Positions 39,154 through 39,370 of a stretch of 39,370 nt of DNA are shown here, piece by piece. The DNA is from Streptococcus pseudopneumoniae. Its GTDB lineage: Bacteria > Bacillota > Bacilli > Lactobacillales > Streptococcaceae. Numbering within the stretch: the stretch's first letter is position 1; the number at the start of each line of letters is the position of its first letter. The translations under genes were made by a program, and so were the position numbers. Under the pieces are notes generated by a model. The model had not been told where the DNA came from. It saw only the letters and a program-made list of their open reading frames with translations, and did not search any database. The stretch is from assembly GCF_001072375.1 (NCBI RefSeq), contig NZ_JVKV01000082.1:1-39370 (forward strand), read 5' to 3'.

Positions 39154-39203
39154 CAATGTGAAAATCTTGTCACATATATTTAATATAAAGTCTTGGCTTT
39201 TTA

Positions 39204-39212
39204 TGGTATAAT
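39204..39212 (+). promoter_or_regulatory. Extended -10 promoter of the last gene
   Basis: TGGTATAAT (39204-39212), followed by AAGGAG (39229-39234) and the ATG at 39245. Confidence 0.6.
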
Positions 39213-39244
39213 TGTTAGTATAAAATATAAGGAGTTTTTTGAAG

Positions 39245-39370
39245 ATGAAAGAAAAGAAAAAACCATCACTTGTTTTAGGTATCCTATCTATCGTCCTTGG
39301 TTTGCTATCTCCAATAGTAGGTCTCGTTTTGGGGATCATTGGTCTAGTCTTGGCTAATTCACATCAAAAA
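39245..39370 (+). CDS. Small DUF4190-like membrane protein, 5' part only
   Basis: The first 42 codons of a gene cut by the window end. A lysine-rich start (MKEKKKPS) leads into a glycine- and leucine-rich hydrophobic stretch in two short spans (LGILSIVLGLLSP, IVGLVLGIIGLVLA). This pattern fits DUF4190-type small membrane proteins. AAGGAG lies 10 bases before the ATG. Function unknown. Confidence 0.7.
   Translation, partial: MKEKKKPSLVLGILSIVLGLLSPIVGLVLGIIGLVLANSHQK

Overview
The window looks like a chromosomal segment of a Mitis-group Streptococcus (S. mitis/oralis/pneumoniae relatives). It is low in G+C and uses AGGAGG-type ribosome binding sites and extended -10 promoters (TGnTATAAT). From memory, its gene order closely follows the pneumococcal blocks egtU-sczA-czcD-adh-galRKT-dpn-exoA, the 4-amino-sugar teichoic-acid gene pair, and trpEGDCFBA-cclA. 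The species is not fixed by the sequence. Several joins and extra genes suggest it is not S. pneumoniae itself.

Layout. 1-136: end of a tRNA cluster (partial tRNA-Ile, tRNA-Ser). 137-2702: AT-rich stretch with a DUF4767 lipoprotein and an orphan membrane protein. 2705-6343: a MarR-controlled operon of regulator, NmrA-type reductase and a two-gene OpuC-type ABC importer that matches the ergothioneine transporter EgtU. 6417-9959: two small membrane proteins and a TetR regulator (SczA-like), divergent from a zinc-type CDF exporter (czcD) and a zinc alcohol dehydrogenase. 10021-14521: galR, divergent from galK, a HAD phosphatase and galT. 14591-14995: a PaaI-type thioesterase.

15101-18641: a GATC-specific restriction-modification cassette at the position of the pneumococcal dpn locus. 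It encodes DpnM-like and DpnA-like adenine methylases and an MboI/DpnII-family endonuclease. Between dpnA and the endonuclease sit an unrecognised 267-residue protein and a 52-residue CxxC/CxxC zinc-ribbon protein. dpnA carries a SigX (competence) box inside its coding region, placed so that a competence transcript would start at the internal ATG and protect incoming DNA. The 267-aa and 52-aa genes are the best candidates for something undescribed.

18731-26773: glyoxalase-fold protein, exoA, a DUF3290/DUF421 membrane pair, a heterodimeric ABC exporter with one degenerate ATP site, and a sugar-phosphate transferase plus PLP aminotransferase pair probably acting in teichoic-acid repeat synthesis. 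26807-35280: tryptophan region. A promoter and Trp T-box precede an extra trpB paralogue; a second Trp T-box starts 2 bases after that gene. A roughly 170-nt strongly structured region follows, then trpE-G-D-C-F-B-A with overlapping or closely spaced genes. 35249-39370: competence prepilin peptidase cclA (with its own SigX box), a GNAT acetyltransferase, truA-pdxK/thiD-ECF S component, yqgQ, a rhodanese-like protein lacking its cysteine, and the start of a small membrane protein.

Themes that recur: leaderless starts (dpnM, cclA, truA, yqgQ), translationally coupled operons, and competence control of both DNA processing (cclA) and DNA protection (dpnA).
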